Position numbers and translations under genes: made by a program. 64,000 nt of DNA, from NCBI GenBank assembly GCA_014058105.1, contig JACGCM010000698.1, positions 248,001-312,000 on the forward strand. The letters are read 5' to 3'. The stretch's first letter is position 1. Each line of letters begins with the position of its first letter. This DNA is from Kingdonia uniflora (Eukaryota > Streptophyta > Magnoliopsida > Ranunculales > Circaeasteraceae). The notes beneath the pieces were generated by a model that worked only from the letters and a program-made list of their open reading frames with translations, ran no database searches and had not been told where the DNA came from. Of the stretch, positions 1-11,669 are shown in pieces.

Positions 1-1246
1 GAAAAAATCTTATTCATAGAGAATTAATTTTAAACTATCTCTCTGGTTTTTACAAAATATATCTGCTCAATTAGCGGCTAATATTTAGGATAACCATTTT
101 TGTGTTCTCTGGTTTTTGAAAGAGAATTTTTAACTAGGATAATACATCACTTTTTCAACTTTGTACCCTCCTAGTCATTTTGAAAATTTTAAGTTTGGTA
201 CATTCATCTGGCTGAAGATGATAAACTTAGCGCTTCTTGGGAGGTAACCCATGACACATTCAGGTGAGAAATTAGAGTTTTTATTATCCATTTTTTTATG
301 CTCTCAAACATTGAGGGCAATGTTTCTTTTAATTTTGGGGGTAGGAAACCATTTCTTTAAATACTTTTTGAAGTAAAATGAAATAATTATACTTTGACAA
401 TTTATGATATATTTTTGTCGAATTTTTAAACACTTAACCTGATTTTACCTTGACATAAATATTATGGAAAAGCCTAAAATTTGAAATGGTACCAAGTATA
501 CACTTAAATAATTTGGACTATCTTAAGCTAAATGTATTATCTTTTTATTAGCGACTAATTCAAGTTAGCTTGGCATATTTTGAAAACATGCACTTTACTG
601 TAGTTTTGTAATTAATACCTTCAATAGATTTTTGCTTAGTGTAAGGAAATTTCATATTAATGTTAGGAATAGTTTGCTGCAAGGGAGACAACTGCCTAAG
701 AATAAGTTCATTCCTAAGGAAATAATAATAAGCAAAATGTGCTCTAAAACCTTACACTCTGCAAGGCTACTCACATGATTAAGAACTGAAAGAGGAAAAA
801 TTATCACCAATCTCGAGTTTGACCATGAACTATTAGAAATGAGCACAAAAAAATATTACTTGTGAGAATACTGAGTCTTGGTCATCATGGGGCACCACAC
901 CGCGAAAAACTTAGCCAAGTGACAGGGAATTTTGAACGAAATCTCCCTGCTATGAAGGCTTCACTAAGAAAAAATGTACTCAAAAGAAAAGACTTGCAAA
1001 AGAAAAGAAAAAAGAAAAATTCTTGGAAGACGAATTAACTAAGGTACTTGTCGAACTGACCGTTAAATTTATTCCAATAAGAACTTGACTACCAAAAACT
1101 GATTTAATTATTCTTGACAATGTATTAGGCGATAAAACTATTTTTACTATAAACTCAAATATAGCTAAAGAAAAATACTTGAATCTCTTTCTAATCTTGA
1201 GGTAGTACCTCTAGTTTTAGATAGGTTAAAAATATTCTTTGGTTTA
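1..1246 (+). mobile_element. Athila-like Ty3/gypsy 3' internal fragment, truncated
   Basis: This stretch holds no intact gene. It carries the conserved non-coding block seen after pol in Athila-type elements: GCGCTTCTTGGGAGGTAACCC at 230-250, ACATTGAGGGCAATGT near 308-323, and a polypurine-like TTTTGGGGGTAGG at 333-345. The whole stretch matches, in inverted orientation, positions 61490-62600 at the other end of the window, down to a short conserved reading segment (EDELT...KFIP) near 1030-1080. It stops at about 1246, where the LTR of element A begins. That Athila family ends look like this is remembered family knowledge; the match between the two window ends is seen directly. Confidence 0.6.
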
Positions 1247-1954
1247 TGTAGTGGCGCATTCCGCATCTTGAACTTATGTTTCATCTTCGAACTACATACG
1301 AACTTTCGATCTCACCAACAGAGCACGTGGTATAAAAAGATTCAAGACAACAACATCAAGAAGCAAATACAACACGAATTTTTTAACCAACACCACTCAT
1401 CTATTAAGCTTCTCGTGCTATTGGTTGAGAGTCATCTTGTAATAACTTATTTCTTATCTTGGACTCAAAGTTTCATCCTCGAACTCATCAGCATACAAGA
1501 AATAATACTAAAGACATATTCAATATTCCTTAGTTCGATTTACGCAAGTGTACAGTTATCAATAAAGCCGTTGTACAGTAACAAAGGTCAGAACGTTACA
1601 TTATCTCGTCAAAGAATATCTTATATCTACTTCATAATGTTTACCATTAAGAATAATAATGGTCGCCAAACAGTCATTTGATGAGACCTATAAATAGGAC
1701 CAAAGAAGTACAGATTAAGGACGGGCAATTCTATACATAAGGATCCCTACTCTTAACTTTATAAATTCAGAGTGCTCTTATAATAGCTAACATTCTCAAT
1801 AAGATCCCTCTCTTTCTAAATCCTCAAGAGAGGTCATGGTTTTTAACCTATTCATAGGTTTTCCACGTTAAAACTTTTGTGTTAGTTATTATTAACATTC
1901 TGATCACATCCGGTGTAAAGGCTAAGTCCGGAATCCTAGAATTAGGCTATTATA
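1247..1954 (+). repeat. Element A 5' LTR
   Basis: About 708 bp that match 24940-25617 plus 38062-38095 along their whole length. The start TGTAGTGGCG is set by where the match to the 3' copy begins. The end reads GGCTATTATA here and GGCTATTACA in the 3' copy, so the terminal CA has become TA. The sequence TATAAATAGGACC near 1689 is a plausible promoter TATA box, since the same text is kept in the 3' copy as TATAGATAGGACC. Confidence 0.85.
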
Positions 1955-1977
1955 TTTAGCATCGTCAGTGGGAACCA
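1955..1977 (+). other. Element A primer-binding-site region
   Basis: Directly after the 5' LTR comes TTTAGCATCGTCAGTGGGAA. It is a mutated form of the TTTGGCGCCGTCTGTGGGAA sequence that commonly follows the 5' LTR in Tat elements. Element C has a less changed version at the same place (TTGGCGTCGTCCGTG). I do not assign the primer tRNA. Confidence 0.6.
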
Positions 1978-2043
1978 AAGTTCTTAAAACCATTATATCA
2001 GAAATCGCTGATCATCTCCTTTCAGAATCTCGCCTCTGGGTCA

Positions 2044-3594
2044 GAGTACGCCAATAGTTCAAGCAGTGGAAAATGCCGCCCAGAAGAAAAAAGTTGTGCA
2101 ACCTGAAGGCTCGCAAATTTTGTTCACAACGGAATATGATCTCCTCCAAAAGGGAATCACGTCGGAGGTGCACTTCAGTCTAGCCATCATCAACAGGAAA
2201 TGGAACCCATTCCAATTCAGGAGGCCCACCAGGAAGTAGATGGCGGCCCAGCGGGAGTCAGACAGATTGGAAATCTAACTCAAAGTGTTCAAGTCCTAGC
2301 AAAAGATCATCTAAATGAAGGGAGTGGGGACCATAAGCTTGGAGAAGGACGCGTCACCCGCCTGACCACCACAACTTGACAATACCTGACTCTGGAATAT
2401 GTTGAGAGATGAATCAAAGAAATGCTCGAAGCTCAGACACCAACTAAAGGAATCTACAACAGATTACAGAAGAGCCCGATCGCACGAGCTATTGGATGGC
2501 GAGGTCCCCACCGGGTTCCATACCCCCTAGATTCGTAAATACAAAGGAATAGATCTAGTGGAGCACATCTAAGAGTACCAGAACGCTTTGGGCTTATATT
2601 CCACCTCCAACCACATTATCTGTCGACTCTTCCCACAAGCCTGTCAGACGAATCTCTGCGATGGTTCTACACACTACCTGAAGGATCCATCACAACTTTT
2701 GAACAGCTGCAAAAACTTTTCGTCAAGAACTACTGGCACAATAGAGACAATGAAAAGAATCTATACTCCCTCTTCAACCTTAAGTAGAGGCCATGTGAGA
2801 TGCTTGAGATGTTCACTAAGAAGTTCTTGGAATTAGCCTGAAAAGTTGATCGACTTGACCAGAAGATTACCATTTTGGCTTTTACCAATGCGCTACTTGT
2901 TGATGGAAGGGCAAATAAATACCTTATCCTCAACAAACCAACAACTCTGGAAGACATGATTGAAAAGGTCAACAGTTATATCGACCTGGAAAGAATGGTG
3001 TTTGACAGACAAAAACCCCAGAAGTCAGCATTAACGGCTCGAGATCAGTTAGCGAGCCAAGACATTAATCGTACTGCCGATCAGGGAGGAGACAGGAAAC
3101 AAACAAAAACTAATAACGAACGATCTCGAAAGTAGAATAACTTGCCCAAGCCCTGGCTTCCCAAGATGAATGCGACCATAGCCTGTATTTATCATATATT
3201 TCAGAAGGATCATTTCTTCCACAATGCACAATATCTCAAACCCATTTAGAACAAACCATACTGCATCTACCACAAGGTCAGACATCATGAAACAAAATAC
3301 TGTTTTGCCTTACAGATGTTGTTAGAGTTTATCTTCAATGATGGATGGATGCATGAGTATATTGTAGACGTCAAAAGCTACAAGAACGGGAGTTACAGAT
3401 TTCCTATGGAAGCCATACAAACTGAAGAATCTGCAAGAGAGAAGCACTTATACCATATGTCGCTCTGCAACTATGCTGAGACTCAGATCATCAACCAATC
3501 AAACAGAACTCAGAGAAGACGGGTTAACCAATGTCACGACCTGTCCATGAAAGACAAAGAAGCTCGTTTACTTCCCGTTTCTAGCTTTCAATGA
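2044..3594 (+). pseudogene. Element A gag (capsid/nucleocapsid), broken
   Basis: Gag would form the cytoplasmic particle that packages element RNA. The retrotransposon capsid domain is recognisable over about 2520-3030, in shifting frames, by the pattern (F)QNAL.LYS....LCRLFP, then LSDESLRWFY.LPEGSI..FEQL...FV, then TLEDMIEKVNSYIDLE near 2945. Near 3262-3303 lies YCIYHKVRHHETKYC, the C-x3-H-x4-H-x4-C zinc-finger variant typical of Tat gag. At least two frameshifts and several stops (near 2788, 2838, 3133 and 3249) break it. The start is uncertain; text resembling a gag N-terminus runs from about 2044. No intact protein is possible. Confidence 0.75.
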
Positions 3595-3681
3595 ACAGGA
3601 ATTTCTTTCGGCGACTGTGATGTTTGTCATATCAACTATCCTCACCATGATGCTTTGGTGATAATGCTAAAAATGTAAAAT

Positions 3682-4090
3682 ATGGAACTTCACACTATGA
3701 TAATAGATACTGGAAGTACTATCAAATACTTTTTCAATGTACGATTGATCAGATGGGACTGGCTGTCAAAGTATAGCCCAGTAACATTAATATATGTAGA
3801 TTCAATAGATCTAAAGATGATCGTGCAATTTTTTTTTACTTCCTATCACGGCAGAACCTGTGACACTCGACATTGTCTTTTATGTTATCAATGCGAAATC
3901 CAATTGTTTGGGTATAATGGGGCTCTGTTGGTTACATTATATGCAAGTTATCCCATCTACCTATTATTTGGTGTTGCGATTTGAGTGGAATGACGGCTTA
4001 TACGAGATCAAAGGAAGTCAGAAGATTGCTCAAGCTTGTGAAAATTCAGTTGTCATCATTCCAGAATCCTTAGAGCCACAACTCGCATAA
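3682..4090 (+). pseudogene. Element A aspartic protease, broken
   Basis: A retroviral-type aspartic protease would cut Gag-Pol into working parts. The active-site triad is visible as IIDTGSTIKYFF, with DTG at 3706-3714 intact. The domain then changes frame: the downstream part, VTLDIVFYVINAKSNCLGIMG, continues in another frame from about 3856, which fits the conserved FLVVD..S.YN.ILGR stretch of Tat proteases. It lies between gag and RT as expected. A frameshift near 3770-3860 inactivates it. Confidence 0.7.
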
Positions 4091-4254
4091 CAATTACAGG
4101 GCACAACAGGAAAAGTTACAAAAAACTATACAGTACACTCTACAGAGAATAATCTCCTAAATGTGGAAACAACAGAGTACGCCAAAATCAGTGGCAAAAA
4201 GCGAAGAACATACATTAGCACTCTTTTGCAAACAGTAGAGCAAAATTTCCTCAT

Positions 4255-5330
4255 TCAGTTCCTTAAAGACAACAGTTAGGTATTCGCTTGGACATTTCAT
4301 GAGATTCTTGGTATCGATCCCAATCTAGCTTGCCACAAGCTCAATATATAGGATAAATCCGAAGCTGTCAAACAAAAGCAGTGGACTTTAGCACAGAGAC
4401 TTCTAGAAGAAGTAAATAAAGAGATCGACAAACTCATAAAAGTTGGTTTTTTCAGAAAGGCCAATTACCCTGAATAGATCTCGAGCATTATGGCTATCCT
4501 AGAAAAGAACGGCAAGATCAGGGTGCGCGTGGATTTCACAGATCTCAACAAACATACTCCAAAGGATAGCTTTCCACTTCCTATTATGAACCATCTGCTC
4601 GATTCTACTGTGGAACAAGAACTTTTATTCATGATGGATGCCGCATTAGGATACAATCAGATACCTATGCTACCTGATAACCAGGAGAAAATAGCCTTTA
4701 TTACAGAATATGGCTTATACTGTTATAAGGTCATGCCTTTCGGTCTCAAGAATGTTGGAGACCCTTATTAATGGCTGATGGCACAAATGTTCAAAGATCA
4801 CCTCGGAAAAACGATGGAGGTCTACGTTGATAATATGTTGTGTAAGAGCATTAAAAAGGAAAACCATATTACAGACTTGCACACTACTTTCAAAATTCTC
4901 TATTCCTACAAGATGAGGCACAATCCTGAAAAGTACCAGTTCGGGGTCCAGTCAAGAAAATTCTTGGGACACTTAATCAGTAAGAGAGGTATAAAAGCTT
5001 ATCCAGAGCGTATTTGCACTTTACTATCTATGCTTTCGTCAAAAACAAAGAAAGGCTTACGAAAGTTAGGGGGCAAGATCGCCGTGATAAATCGTTTTGT
5101 TTTGAAATCTTCAGATCGATGTCGATGGTTGTTCAACCTTTTACGTAAAGGAAAAAAAAAGAAATCTAAAAGGGATCCTGAGATCGAGTGGACAACAGAG
5201 TGTGAAGCAGTATTTCAGGAGCTCAAACTTTACTTGGGATCACCTCCAGTGATGGCTACACCTCACGAAGGGAAAGAACTTATAATATATCTTGCGGTTA
5301 CTGATGAATAAGTTCTGTTCTTATTCGACT
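4255..5330 (+). pseudogene. Element A reverse transcriptase, broken
   Basis: The reverse transcriptase would copy element RNA into DNA inside the particle. Visible motifs in order are FAWTFHEI.GIDP.LA at about 4285-4330, RVDFTDLNKHTPKDSFPLP (4523-4580), the metal-binding MMDAALGYNQ with its Asp at 4637, CYKVMPFGLKN (4719-4752), YVDN at 4823-4834 and FLGHLIS (4961-4981). The catalytic YVDD box reads YVDN because the second Asp codon is AAT. In-frame stops replace likely CAA/CAG codons (for example near 4769). The thumb follows to about 5130 and the RNase H begins after 5190. Confidence 0.85.
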
Positions 5331-5712
5331 TGACAGGAAAAAAAAAACCTATCTATTTAATCAGTAACACTCTCACCCTTGTATAGTCCCAGCATACCAA
5401 GATCGAGAAATTGCTCTTAGCCCTCGTCTACACATCACAAAAATTGAGACAGTATTTTCAAGCGTATTCGGTTTGAGATGTGATAAATTACCCTTTATTA
5501 GAGATTTTATCCAAACGGGAAAAATCCAGACGTATACAAACATGGTCGGTCACTCTTGGCGAACATAACATCCGTTTTAAACCATGATACTCTGAAAAGG
5601 GTCAAGTAGTAGCAAATTTCCTCATATATTTCTCAGTAGAAGATCTTGACTGGGAAGACGACAGTACAGATAGCAGTGAGGAACACTTCGAAGAAAAGTC
5701 AGACTGGATAAT
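5190..5712 (+). pseudogene. Element A RNase H, broken, cut by element B
   Basis: This is the standard Ty3/gypsy RNase H that removes template RNA during cDNA synthesis. It is recognised by IIYLAVTDE (Asp at the usual first catalytic position), then a frame with KPIYLISNTLT and KIEKLLLALVYTSQKLRQYFQAY, then TWSVTLGEHNIRF near 5545-5580. Several stops lie inside. The acidic linker that leads to the second RNase H ends abruptly at the boundary of element B and resumes at 15587 in the same frame. Confidence 0.8.
5708..5712 (+). repeat. Target-site duplication of element B, left copy
   Basis: ATAAT here and ATAAC at 15587-15591 flank element B. They differ by one C/T change. The ATAAC form is the one that keeps the host reading frame, so this copy is the mutated one. 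Confidence 0.75.
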
Positions 5713-8256
5713 TGTCACGCCCTAAAATCTTGTAATTGGTAGCTTGACAAATTATTAGATTCGAAGCTGTGCAGGTCAGGGAATCTACAGATTTTCCCTA
5801 CAAACAACAAAGCCAAAGAAAAAAATCAAGCTCAGTCATTCACTGTAAGCAATAATAATCAGAGTAAAGAAAGAAAATAACAATGCGGAAGCAAATGATA
5901 AATATACATATCAGACTGAAAACAGTGAACACAATCTCGAATAAAGTACAGTTACACATACTGAGATCACAACAAGAAGCCTAAACTAAACAGATCAGCA
6001 GTGGCAACTGCTCCAAACACAGCTGAAGCTTTCAGTTCCTCAAGCTACACAACCTCTAAAAGGGGGGAAACAATGCGAGAGTGAGCAAAACCATGGCTCA
6101 CTGAAACCCAACAAAGCTAAATAACATACAAGTAAATGGGTGCAGATAAAGTGGATGAAGTGAAAAGGATAGAAAAAGTTTAATGTAAATGAACAGAAAA
6201 ATAAGTGATCAAGATCAAGGTAATAGAGTAATATGAACAGAAGAATAGAATATATAAGTAACCAGAGTTAGGATAAAGAATTTAAGAGAAGAGGGGGATT
6301 GTGACATGAGGGGATGATACAATGATATGCTAAAGATATGATATTATGAACAGGGATAATCCTATAATTATCCCTAATGCCGACTGATAGAATGATAAAC
6401 TAAAGTCAAAATGTTGAATGATCGGATGATTAAAAAGGTGTTATAATCCTATTATAATATTTGTTGATCAACCGCTAGCATGTTTAACTTAAAGAGATCA
6501 GTTAAGGGGATACAATGGGTGCCATTTTTATCAAGCTCGACCAAGCTAGTGGATACTCCCTTGATCAAAGTGTTCCAGGCTTTTCAACCCACGGAGCCAG
6601 CGTCCGAACTGTATTTCATTCCATGGAATTTCAACCTCATGGATATGTCTAATACCGGATTCATACTGCCTCATAGCTTCCCATACTCCCGGATGGGTAT
6701 GTAAGGTATGATAGTGTTCACAGCCAGTTCTTCACCTACTATTTTAACCCGATGTAAGACTCCTGCGATCCTATCGGAAGTCAACCGATGTAGAGCTTTG
6801 TAATGTATCCGATCTCGTTAAGTTAAAAGAGTTTTGCAGGATTAAAAGGATGCAACAGATCCCAAGGATCATAAATTCAACAGTCGTATACCTGGCACAC
6901 AAACATAGGATGACAACCTGCATAAAAGCGTGCCAAACAATCCTAACCCGAACGCAAATAGTGATTCTGTCACACCATCTAAACTTAGATGAAATAGCAA
7001 CTTAACCATCCCAACGAAACAACATCAGTCTCTAGAAGACTTAAACCAACGACAAGAAATGCAGCTACTAGAAGTACCACAGTAACAGCTTCTAACAAAA
7101 CCCAATGCCGAATGCAACTATAGTAACCAAGTTACAGAATAACTAGCTAAATTGGTTAACAATTATATAAAGAAATAATATGATAACCAACCCTAACTAG
7201 ATCATATGCGTCTCTTTACACAAAGTACTACTCTAATCAACATCTATTAACTAGTAGGGGAATTTAGAAATGAAGGGGAAACTTGCCTGATAATAATCCC
7301 GAGTTTTGAAGAAGCCAAAATTGGAATTCTAAAACTTAGAATCAGCGATACAGCTACCGAAATACAGGAAAAGCTACAACAGACAATCACGACAACAATT
7401 TAACAAAACAAACCAGGAAACCAATCAATAAGTCAAACCCAAGAAATCAACCCCAAGCCTAATCGAGTGGAAAGAACGGAAAGGAATAGGAAATTAATCA
7501 CCAAAGAAAAGTGCGTTAATCTCGGCGAAGAATCGGCTAGCGAGGAAACGGGTTTGCTACGAATTTAGGAAAGGGGATTGATTTGGGAGAGAGAGAGTGA
7601 GAGAGAATTGAGGGAGATAGGAATGAAATGAAATAACCCCAAAAGGAACAAAACAACCGCATACTCATTCGATTGAAGATGAAAGTCATTCGAACGAAGA
7701 AGGATATCAAGGCAAAAATTCCTTGGAAGTTCCTGTGTCGTTCGAGCGAAAAAGGTTCGTCTGAATGGACAAAGATGTTTTCAAAAGGATACAAAAGTCG
7801 TTCAAATGGACGCAAAAGTCGTTCGAATGACTAGGAGATCTTGGGACAAATTCTAGGAGATCAGTAGACTCGTTCGATCGAAGATTAATCTCGTTCGAAC
7901 GACTACTGGAAAATCCTAAAAGATCCCCGAACCACAAAAACACCCGAACGCAGAACAATCCCCACCCAAACACCACGACAACACCACCAACAATATACTA
8001 ACAACACTAACCCATCCAAGGCTCCCTGAATTCAAAACAAAAGTACCTCCTCCTTGAAACTGCCGAACTCTCGAAAACACCAAAAATAAATCTCACTCCA
8101 AACCTGCCCAAAAAGAAATCAAACGGATGCAGAAGGGATAGAAGGAATATGCGGAATGAATGCAGATGCTGAAATGGATAGGAATATGCAAAAAAGGAAT
8201 TATATAATAATATACTAATTGATAATAATAATAAAAAAAAAACACGGGTCACTACA
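5713..8256 (-). repeat. Element B 3' LTR
   Basis: About 2.54 kb matching 13122-15586. On the minus strand it opens TGTAGTGACCCGTG and closes GGGCGTGACA, so it has proper TG...CA ends. No gene lies inside; the short reading frames on both strands are chance. A run of palindromic TTCGAA-type motifs at 7660-7905 and a CT/GA-rich tract near 7560-7620 are the notable contents. Confidence 0.9.
7660..7905. repeat. Interspersed TCGTTCGAACGA-type palindromes in B LTR
   Basis: At least eight variants of a short self-complementary word (CATTCGATTGAAG, TCATTCGAACGAAG, TCGTTCGAGCGAA, TCGTTCGAATGA, CTCGTTCGATCGAAG, CTCGTTCGAACGAC) are spaced about 20-50 bp apart. The partner LTR has the same cluster at 14990-15235. 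Their function is unknown to me. Confidence 0.7.
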
Positions 8257-8268
8257 ATCTACCCTCCG
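8257..8268 (-). other. Element B polypurine tract
   Basis: On the minus strand GGAGGGTAGAT lies directly before the TGTAGTG start of the 3' LTR, the position required for second-strand priming. Confidence 0.65.
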
Positions 8269-8303
8269 AAATAGAAATTTCCCACCGAAATTAAACACAC
8301 ACC

Positions 8304-8453
8304 TCAGTCTGAGAATAACTGTGAATAATGCCCCCTCACATCTGCCTCTAACACCCAAGTAGCCTCCTCTGGTCCATGGTGACTCCACTGTACTTTCACA
8401 AATGAAATAACTTTGCTGCGAAGAATCTTCTCCTGGCGATCCAAAATACACAC
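8304..8453 (-). pseudogene. Element B integrase C-terminal chromodomain
   Basis: On the minus strand the segment VCILDRQEKILRSKVISFVKVQ, then WSHHGPEEATWV, ends with Y-x-QLF. This is the plant chromovirus chromodomain pattern, in which aromatic residues help direct integration to heterochromatin. The pattern W.....EEATWE...+M...YP.LF is well preserved. The domain is separated from the integrase by a frame change near 8500, so it could not be made as part of the polyprotein. Confidence 0.85.
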
Positions 8454-8509
8454 TGATGCTTTATATACGAGGCATTGTCTTGAACCTCTATGGGTTCCCA
8501 TTCAATCAC

Positions 8510-9740
8510 ATGAGTCAGATCCCGCACATACTTCCTCAGCATGGAAACATGGAATACGCTGTGAACTCGGTCCAACTACGGCGGCAATGCTAAACGATAC
8601 GCTAACTCTCCAACTCTGTATAGAATCTTGAACGGACCAATAAATCTCTGAGCTAACTTCCCTTTCTTGCTAAAATGAATCACGCCCTTCATCGGAGAAA
8701 CCTTCAGAAAAATATGATCACCGATCTCAAACTCTAGAGGTCTCCTGCGGATGTCGACATAACTCTTATGTCGGCTCTGTGCTGTACGTAACCGATCCCA
8801 GATAATAGTGACTGCGTCAGTATTCTCACGAACTAAGTCTAGCCCCAGTAAACTCTGTTCACCAACCTCTGCCCAACTCAGCGGTGATCTGCAAGGTCTA
8901 CCATATAAATCCTTATAAGGTGTCATCCCGATGCTCAACTGAAAGCTGTTGTTATATGCAAACTCCGCCTAAGGTAAATACTCGTCCCTGCTACCCTTGA
9001 AGTCTAAAACACAATCTCTAAGCATATCTTCAAGAATCTGGCTTACTCGCTCCATCTGACCATCGGTTTGGGGGTGAAATACCGTGCTGAAATCTAATCG
9101 GGTATCCATAGCTCCCTGGAAACTCTTCCAAAAGATACCGGTAAATCTGGCATCTCGATCTGACACTATAAACACCGAAACCCCACGTAAACGCACTATC
9201 TCTCTCACATATAATCTGCCCAGCTCGACAACCGTCAAAGTCTTGCGAATCGGAATAAAATGTGTCGACATAGTCAATCGGTCTATAATCACCTAAATAG
9301 AATCGTGGTTCATCTTCGTCCGCGGTAAACCTGAAATAAAGTCCATCGTCACGTGCTCCCATTTCCACTCTGTAATAGGTAAAGGTTTGAGCTGTCCCAC
9401 CAGTTTCTAATGCTCGGCTTTCACCTGTTGAAAAGTAAGACATTTGAAAATAAATTCAGCTATCTCACGGTTCATGTTGTCCCACCAGTAATGCCTCTTC
9501 AAGTCCTGATACATCTTCGTACTGCCTGGGTGAATAGTATATCTCGAACCGTGAGCCTCGTTCAAAATCTAAATTTTCAATACCTCTGTATCTGGCATGC
9601 ATAATCTGCCCCTGTATCTAATACTACCATCTGAACTAACTGTCCAATCTGGTCTACTATCATCTGAAGCCCAAGACTGTAATCTAGCATCCTGCTGTTG
9701 AGCCTCTATAATTTGTGAAACCAATGAAGGTTAAACTCTC
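8510..9740 (-). pseudogene. Element B integrase, broken
   Basis: The integrase would join the cDNA to host DNA. On the minus strand the order is a zinc-binding region (HPGSTKMYQDLKRHYWW...KCLTFQQVKAEH, with the second Cys of the HHCC set changed to Phe), then the catalytic core with MDFISGLPR, IVSDRDARFTGIFW and HPQTDGQMERVSQILEDML. The D, D and E residues are all present. The segment GMTPYKDLYGRPCRSPL...W and the GPF.I..RVGE.AYRL.LP tail (to 8576) are the typical C-terminal part. Stops lie near 8968, 9295, 9416 and 9570, so no full protein can be made. Confidence 0.9.
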
Positions 9741-11053
9741 AAATTTGTAATTAAACCACCCGTACCCTGTGAACACAAACTCAGCCCGAAATCTGCCACA
9801 TCACGAAGCATTAACCACTCACGAATCATCAGACGTGCAAAAAATCCCCTTGACAAACAGCTCAAAGCGTCAGTCACTACATTTACCTTCCCTGGGTGGT
9901 ACTTCAAGTCAATATCATAATCCTTCTTTAATTCAATTTACCAGTGCTGCCTCATATTCAGCTCTTTCTGAGAGAAAAGGTATCGCAAACTCTTATGATC
10001 AGAAAAGATCTCGAACCTCTCTCCGCAAAGATAATGTCGCAAATCTTCAATGCAAAAACCACTGCTACCAACTCAAGGTCATGAGTAGGATAATTCCTCT
10101 CGTGCACCTTAAGTTGTCTCGAAGCATAAGCCTCCACCTTTCCCTCTTGCATCAGAACACAACCAAGTTCACTGAGCGAAGCGTCGCTGTAAACCATGTA
10201 CTTCTGCCCACTGGATGGAATAATGAGGACTGGAGTTGCAGTCAATCTCTTCATCAACTCTGTGAAAGCTGAATCACATCTGCCATCCCAAATGAATCTA
10301 ACGCCCTTATGCGTCAAGCGAGTCAAAGGAGCTATAATCCGCGAAAAGCCCTTGATGAACCTGCGGTAATAACCGGCCAATCCCAAAAAGCTGCGAGCCA
10401 CTATAACATTCGTCGGCTGAACCCAATCTGCAATGGCCTTAACCTTAAAAGGATCTACTGAAATTCCATCCTTGGACACAACATGCCCTAGGAACTTCAC
10501 CTCTTTCTGCAAAAAGTCACATTTCTTGAACAAAGCGAACATCATGTTCTTCCTCAAGGTCTGCAATGCATCTCCCAAGTGCTTCTCGTACTCGGCATCG
10601 ATTTTTGAGTAGATCAAAATGTCGTCCACGAACACGATGATGAAAAGGTCAAAAAACCCAGTTCATCAAATCTATTAAAGCTTTGGGCGCGTTTGTCAAA
10701 CCTAACGGCATAACCTGAAACTCATAGTGTCCATAATGCGTCCTGAATGCCGTCGTGGAAATATCATCCTCCTTGATCCTCAGCTGATGGTAACCTGATC
10801 TGAGATTAATCTTCGAAAAGAACTGCGCTCCCCAAAGCTGGTCATGCAAGTCCTCGATCCTAGGTAAATGATATTTGTTCTTGATCGTGGCTTTGTTTAA
10901 CTCGCGGTAATCAATACACAGACGCATCGTCCCGTCCTTCTTCTTCGTAAATAATACCGGAGCTCCCATCGGTGAAGTACTCGGCCGAATAAACTTCTGA
11001 TCCATCAACTCAGAAATTTGATCATATTGTTCCTTCAGCTCAACTGGTGCCAT
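9740..11053 (-). pseudogene. Element B reverse transcriptase-RNase H, broken
   Basis: On the minus strand the RT shows [39 protein letters not shown], a motif A that reads [22 protein letters not shown], and FVDDILIYS at 10632-10606. The catalytic Asp of motif A (normally IDLRSGYHQ) is Asn (codon AAT, complement of 10805-10807). FLGHVVS and the thumb follow. RNase H is seen as [46 protein letters not shown] and [22 protein letters not shown] frameshift near 10640 and another near 10030 break the frame. Many base changes fit C to T or G to A decay. Confidence 0.9.
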
Positions 11054-11056
11054 ACG

Positions 11057-11662
11057 TTACGGAGCCTCCAAAATCAGAGCCGCACCAGGTAAATGATCTA
11101 TGCCAAAATCAATCTCTCTCGCTGGCGGCAAGCCAGGAATCTGATGGAATATGTCAGAATAGTCGTAAACCATTGGATTTGAGCTAACGTCTGCACCGTA
11201 GGACTCTAACTCTAAGAAAGCCAATAAGTCGTCCCCTGACTGCGCAGGTTTCGAACAAGCGAACATGAACCGCCTCTCCCCAGGAATACTAAAAGTAGCT
11301 GCCATATCAAAATAGTCTAAAGTAACTCGATGTGTCGACAACCAGTCCATACCCAGGATGATATCAAACTCCTGCATCGGTAGTACTAACAGGTCTGCCG
11401 ATAGGACATGACTACAATCAACTATCGAGCAATCTCTACAAATGCGAGAGATGGACACCGAAGAATCGAGAGGAGTACCCACAAAAATCTTATCAAGCAA
11501 TAAAGAAGACTCAAAACAAATAATGTTGTGGAATGCATATGCTATGAATGAATGCGATGTACAAGAATTGAAAAGAACACGAGCGGGCGAATAAGAAATA
11601 TGGATCGTACATTCCGCCACTGGTAGAGCGGTACGAGCACCTCGCCTACCTACTGCATACAT
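11057..11662 (-). pseudogene. Element B aspartic protease, active site lost
   Basis: On the minus strand a 201-residue open segment shows ARVLFNSCTSHSF, which corresponds to the chromoviral ARVLFDSGASHSF active site. The catalytic Asp has become Asn (complement of 11567-11569) and the Gly has become Cys, so the enzyme would be dead even though the frame is open. The flap and C-terminal part, EFDIILGMDWLSTHRVTLD, and the linker DYSDIF...LPP.REIDFGIDHLPG that leads into RT are well kept. A stop codon separates it from the RT segment. Confidence 0.9.
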
Positions 11663-11669
11663 CCTTCCT

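Noticed and set aside
1268..1681. 137-codon open frame on the plus strand
   Set aside because: It lies wholly inside the 5' LTR of element A; the matching frame in the 3' LTR (25097-25375) is broken and no domain is recognisable.
8304..8631. Several overlapping frames near the 3' end of element B
   Set aside because: Only the minus-strand frame with the chromodomain pattern is real; the others are shadows or run into the LTR.
9030..9443. 137-codon minus-strand frame overlapping the B integrase
   Set aside because: Another frame of the integrase region; the D, D, E motifs are in the neighbouring frame.
9769..10272. 167-codon open frame on the plus strand
   Set aside because: It is the antisense shadow of the RNase H and RT thumb of element B, whose protein motifs are clear on the minus strand.
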